Source: Harmothoe impar
Taxonomy: Eukaryota; Annelida; Polychaeta; Phyllodocida; Polynoidae
Reading direction: 5' to 3'
Assembly: GCA_947462335.1 (NCBI GenBank)
Contig: OX381714.1
Location: 56,341,800-56,405,799 of the forward strand
DNA length: 64,000 nucleotides
Shown: piece by piece, positions 60,575 through 64,000 of the stretch
Numbering within the stretch: the first letter of the stretch is position 1
Layout of the letters: each line of letters opens with the position of its first letter
Translations under genes and position numbers: made by a program
The notes under the pieces: generated by a model
Told to the model about the DNA's origin: nothing
Seen by the model: only the letters and a program-made list of their open reading frames with translations
The model's database searches: none

Positions 60575-61846
60575 GCTGTTAAGGCCACTCGTATCAAATA
60601 TGCTTCAGTGTTTTTACCAAAGAACGCGGCAGCTCATAGACGCTTAAATAGATGAGTGCATTGCACCTTTGTATATATAGTCATAAACCAAATGTTATCA
60701 CACATTAGAACACACACATTGAAACAAAAACAAACAAACATGTATATAATAAAAGGCGTACCGTTCTTCTTCCTTCCGTTTCAAGTGGGTAACAGTTACC
60801 AAACAATTATAATTTATATTTTCTTCTTAAATGTAATGTGGTATTTATATATCACCATGCATCCCTGTACAGTGTGGATGAATAGATCTACCACACTCTA
60901 CTAGCTCACTGAAAGTGTATTTTCATAGAAAACGCATAGAAAGAACTGAGCCTTTCATAATCTCGATTTCCTCATTGCCACATGGTATAACAGACACCGT
61001 ACTCAAATCAATCACGTCAGCAGTAATTATATCAAGGCAAGATAGTATTCTAGTCTACATTATTTAATACCAACAGCACTTTGTGATATGTATGTTTTAC
61101 CATTTGATATTTTTATAACCTATATGATTCAATAGCAACAAGGCTAACATTTATGATAACCACGTTAAAGTGACATGGTCCGAAATCAACCTTGTTTAAA
61201 ATCAATCAGAATGTTCCATATGGCCATACTTAATGTGCTACCTACTTTTATTTAATCTCATTTCGTAGAATACATTCAAGTATTTATGAGATTTACCTTC
61301 CATTTACTATTTTTGGAGTGTACGATATAATTCCACCCATTGAAGATGCACTGTAAAGGGCTATACCTGGGCCACATGGGACCTCTTTTTATTTTAGGGT
61401 ATAATTGCTGTTCAGTAAAATTTATTGTGTTCTATCCTTAAAATATGATATTGTTCTAGTATTTGTAACACATCTGAGTAGGATTTATTTGGTTGGTGAA
61501 GTTCAAAATTCCCATGATATCTTTCTCACACAATTGTTAACGCACTAAGGCATCACATGTAGATCGTTCAAGATAAACAACCGGGGTAGCTATTTTTAAA
61601 GGCTGAGACGTTGTAGATATGCTATACGAATCTGTCCCCCGCTCGATAAAACGGTATTAGTTGCACACATCTCCCATTATTTCACCATCAGATAGGCACC
61701 CGTATCAACATACTTTCAAGTGTCTCCATTGCAGATAATTCTCATTTATTATATTATTTAGCTCCAATTATGTCATAGAACATCGGTGACATAGGCTTAG
61801 AAAAGAATACTCAATCCTTAGGATCCTACCTGGTACAGTGAGTGGT
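60575..61846. other. AT-rich intergenic stretch, nothing recognised
   Basis: No supported exon or element. A few blocks (GCTATACCTGGGCCACATGG, TCCCATATGGCCATACTTAA) loosely recall 6180-6440, perhaps a very old shared repeat. Confidence 0.4.
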
Positions 61847-62065
61847 TACCGTAAAACCTCGCATATAAGCCGCAGCTTATACGCTAGTCAGATCGGAGGT
61901 GCGGCTTATAGGATCGGCCCATGGTCAGGGTGCGGCTTATACGCGAGGTTTTGCTACTATAGTAGAGTACTTAAATGACAATTTCCAGACCCCCATTTAA
62001 GCTTACTAGTATGTGATTCCTCAAAGTTAGGGGGGGGGGACTTTATACGCGAAGTTTTACGGTAC
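61847..62065. mobile_element. TACCGTAAAACCTCGCATATAAGCCGC MITE
   Basis: The left end TACCGTAAAACCTCGCATAT faces TATACGCGAAGTTTTACGGTA. Inside, TGCGGCTTATAGGATCGGCC and GGTGCGGCTTATACGCGAGG repeat the end motif. Confidence 0.85.
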
Positions 62066-62286
62066 ACAGTTACCTCCCCCTCCACACCTTCAGCATTACA
62101 CACAATATGGCACATTCACACCCATCTTCCTTAAGTTACTCACTTCGTCACAAACATACACTTCTTTAACACAGCCTCTATTGTTGACCCGAATTTGTGT
62201 ATGCAAGCTATAACAGTTTGAGTAAGTGTACATGTATTCTAAAGATACATTGTGACTACGGTATACATGTACATACATGTACCTAT

Positions 62287-62618
62287 TACCGTATTCGACG
62301 TAATAAGCGCCCTTCCCTTAATAAGCACCCCCCTTTTTTTCAGATTTTCCCGAGATTTTCTTAATGCATTCCTCCGATTTTGTTACTGATTTTTATACCT
62401 GTGTGTAACATGGAGCACTTCACACCTATGAAGGTGTTAAGGCCAAGCCAAATGTGAAGGCATAGGGTTGTGTAGAAGCCTTGTAGAGTCCACTGAGATC
62501 TGTATACCGGTATATAACAGCCATGGGGGTGCTTATTGCAATAACTATTTGAGGCAGATTTTTTCACTTAGAAATAATTTTCTAAGCGCCCATGGCGCTT
62601 ATTACGTCAAATAAGGTA
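62287..62618. mobile_element. TACCGTATTCGACGTAATAAGCGCC MITE
   Basis: Ends TACCGTATTCGACGTAATAA and TTATTACGTCAAATAAGGTA; same layout as 33995-34329, including GTTAAGGCCAAGCCAAATGTGA. Confidence 0.85.
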
Positions 62619-62753
62619 TGCTAAAGATACTTTGTGACAGTGGTATACATGTACATAAATTAACCTACATGTATTACTGGTATATCATAACCCCAGTCTT
62701 CCCCCAAGCACGCGCGTGTAATATACTATACATTTGTCTAAACCCAGCCCGTG

Positions 62754-64000
62754 TCATACGCCGCAGTCAGAGTTGTCTTGTAGTTTGACTTTAGCCACAT
62801 CACCCTCCTCCGACTTCACATCCTGAAAGTAAAAGTTCAAATTAAGTTTCTGTATTCTTCAAAGAGTTACCCTGTAAACAAAAAACGTTACGTTTCTCTA
62901 TGGCTCCTTCTTATAGAAAAACGTTATAATATAACGAAACATTATTTTGACGTAAAATATCGTTTTTATTTGTCGGCTGGGTAATAACACATTGCTTCTC
63001 AGTAACAGAGGAATTCATGGCAAATTTGTCTTAGCTGTTCAGAGATGCCACTTCCTAGTTGCCAAAAAGTAGGACATCTTTAGATTTTGGTCAATATTCT
63101 GTAGGAAATTAATTTTTCCAATATTCCAACTAGAACTGAAGTTACACGTTTTGGAGTGCAACTCTAATATTTTAGGCAAATTAGAGCAAGTTTTTGTTAT
63201 TATCATAAATGCTTTTCTATTCTAAATGTTATGCAAAACTTTAGATTTTAGTATCCGGTCCTGCAGAAATCTACCCGGTCCTGAAAAATTTGCTAGCTGC
63301 AGGACCCACTGTCCTGCATGCCAAAAAAGTTTTCGCAAAGACTGCAGCACCAGCGCGTAAATCGTAGGCGTTGCATCGGTGCATTATGCCAGCCTTCCTC
63401 ATTGGAATTTTTACCCTGTCCTGTGGGATCGTATCGATGATTGAATACAATACAGGCGATGTGCTTCATTGAAGCATCATGACGACAAAATGATATAGTG
63501 CATTAAAGCACTATGTTTAGTGCATTAAAGCACTATGTTTACCAATGAAAATGAAAAATTAGTTATAATTTATTTGATTTTGAAAATGGAAATTAAAAAA
63601 AATTGTCAATGGATTTCGCTCGCCTCATTTTTTTTTCAAAATTGAGAATTTCTGTTTTTTTAAATTTTTCCTTCAGTGATTCGCCCAGATCAACCAATTA
63701 ATTCTTTTGTTATGGGTTCACTAAGATCTTTTCTCTGCGACTGTGTAAAAAAGAAATTGTCGCTTGCTCCACTTTTCCATCTACAAAATATATTGACAAA
63801 AAGAAAGTCTTTAAAAAACATAAATAAATAAATAAATGTCAATCGCTCACACCATTTTTTTAAAGTGAAATCGATTAACCAACTTTGAAAAAAAAGAAGA
63901 AAATAGTTTAAGTGCTTACGGCTTGTGTGGTAAGTGTGTAGATGTGGGGGTCCTTTGTGACGCGGTGTGGCGCCCAACTCAGCCAGTGGCGCCACCTTGT
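62754..64000 (-). CDS. Last two coding exons of an unidentified gene (5' part beyond window)
   Basis: Exon A is 63920-64000+ (27 codons in window, ...RVTKDPHIYTLTTQA, donor GTAAGC). Exon B is 62754-62822 (acceptor TTTCAG, codes DVKSEEGDVAKVKL and ends DNSDCGV then TGA). Phases agree (0/0). The tail is charged and ends in Val, compatible with a PDZ-binding C terminus, but I do not recognise the family. An alternative frame of exon A (VAPLAELGATPRHK) gives no good splice to exon B. Intron 62823-63919 holds MITE pieces. Confidence 0.65.
62873..62985. mobile_element. AACGTTAT-rich palindromic element (relative of 8305-8441)
   Basis: GTAAACAAAAAACGTTACGT and AACATTATTTTGACGTAAAA mirror the ends of the 8.3-kb copy. 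Confidence 0.6.
63040..63125. mobile_element. AGAGATGCCACT-type MITE fragment
   Basis: CAGAGATGCCACTTCCTAG, AAGTAGGACATCTTTAGATT and TTCTGTAGGAAATTAA match the 26214 family left arm. Confidence 0.6.
63340..63540. mobile_element. TTAA-type palindromic MITE, worn
   Basis: GTTGCATCGGTGCATTATGC, TTGAAGCATCATGACGACAAA and a doubled AGTGCATTAAAGCACTATGTTT palindrome. Confidence 0.5.

Overview
The window is nuclear DNA from an animal, most likely a marine invertebrate. It holds small coding exons with clean GT/AG borders split by long, AT-rich, repeat-packed introns, two Ty3/Gypsy retrotransposon copies, and dozens of short inverted-repeat elements. The host proteins are animal families: IWS1, a CRAL-TRIO lipid carrier and an HNK-1/chondroitin-type sulfotransferase. 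The GC-rich exons would fit a lancelet, but a mollusc or other invertebrate is not excluded; this assignment is inference and weak. Layout: 1-3639 is the 5' end of a Gypsy element on the minus strand (LTR, primer site, intact gag, start of pol), cut by the window edge. Its LTR runs directly into the reading frame of a plus-strand carbohydrate sulfotransferase exon (3640-4171), so the element interrupts that gene. 7236-12646 (minus) is a complete seven-exon CRAL-TRIO gene reconstructed here as 311 residues. 12.7-24.6 kb is intergenic and repeat-rich. 24660-46435 (minus) is a complete IWS1 gene of 17 coding exons and 836 residues, with one 1.18-kb exon made of Ser/Arg/Gly/Pro repeats. 47.7-58.0 kb holds a second Gypsy copy on the minus strand: LTR, gag broken by two frameshifts, and an uninterrupted 1472-codon pol. 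Downstream of pol lies an unusual 803-codon ORF with its own TATA and CCAAT boxes, followed by no recognisable 3' LTR. 58.0-59.2 kb holds a microsatellite, a tRNA-derived SINE-like unit and a LINE remnant. 62754-64000 (minus) holds the last two coding exons of a further gene that continues past the right edge. Non-coding DNA is dominated by miniature inverted-repeat elements: a TTAA-flanked palindromic piggyBac-like family with about 15 copies or fragments, a poly-G/poly-C family, a TACCGTA-ended family with internal copies of its own end motif, and several others. Some touch gene structure: one supplies the end of a CRAL-TRIO intron donor, one sits 14 bp from that gene's stop codon, and one ends 19 bp from an IWS1 splice donor. 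The strongest unexplained signals are the 803-residue ORF and an ACCGACGGT 9-mer that recurs in every part of the retroelement DNA regardless of reading frame.
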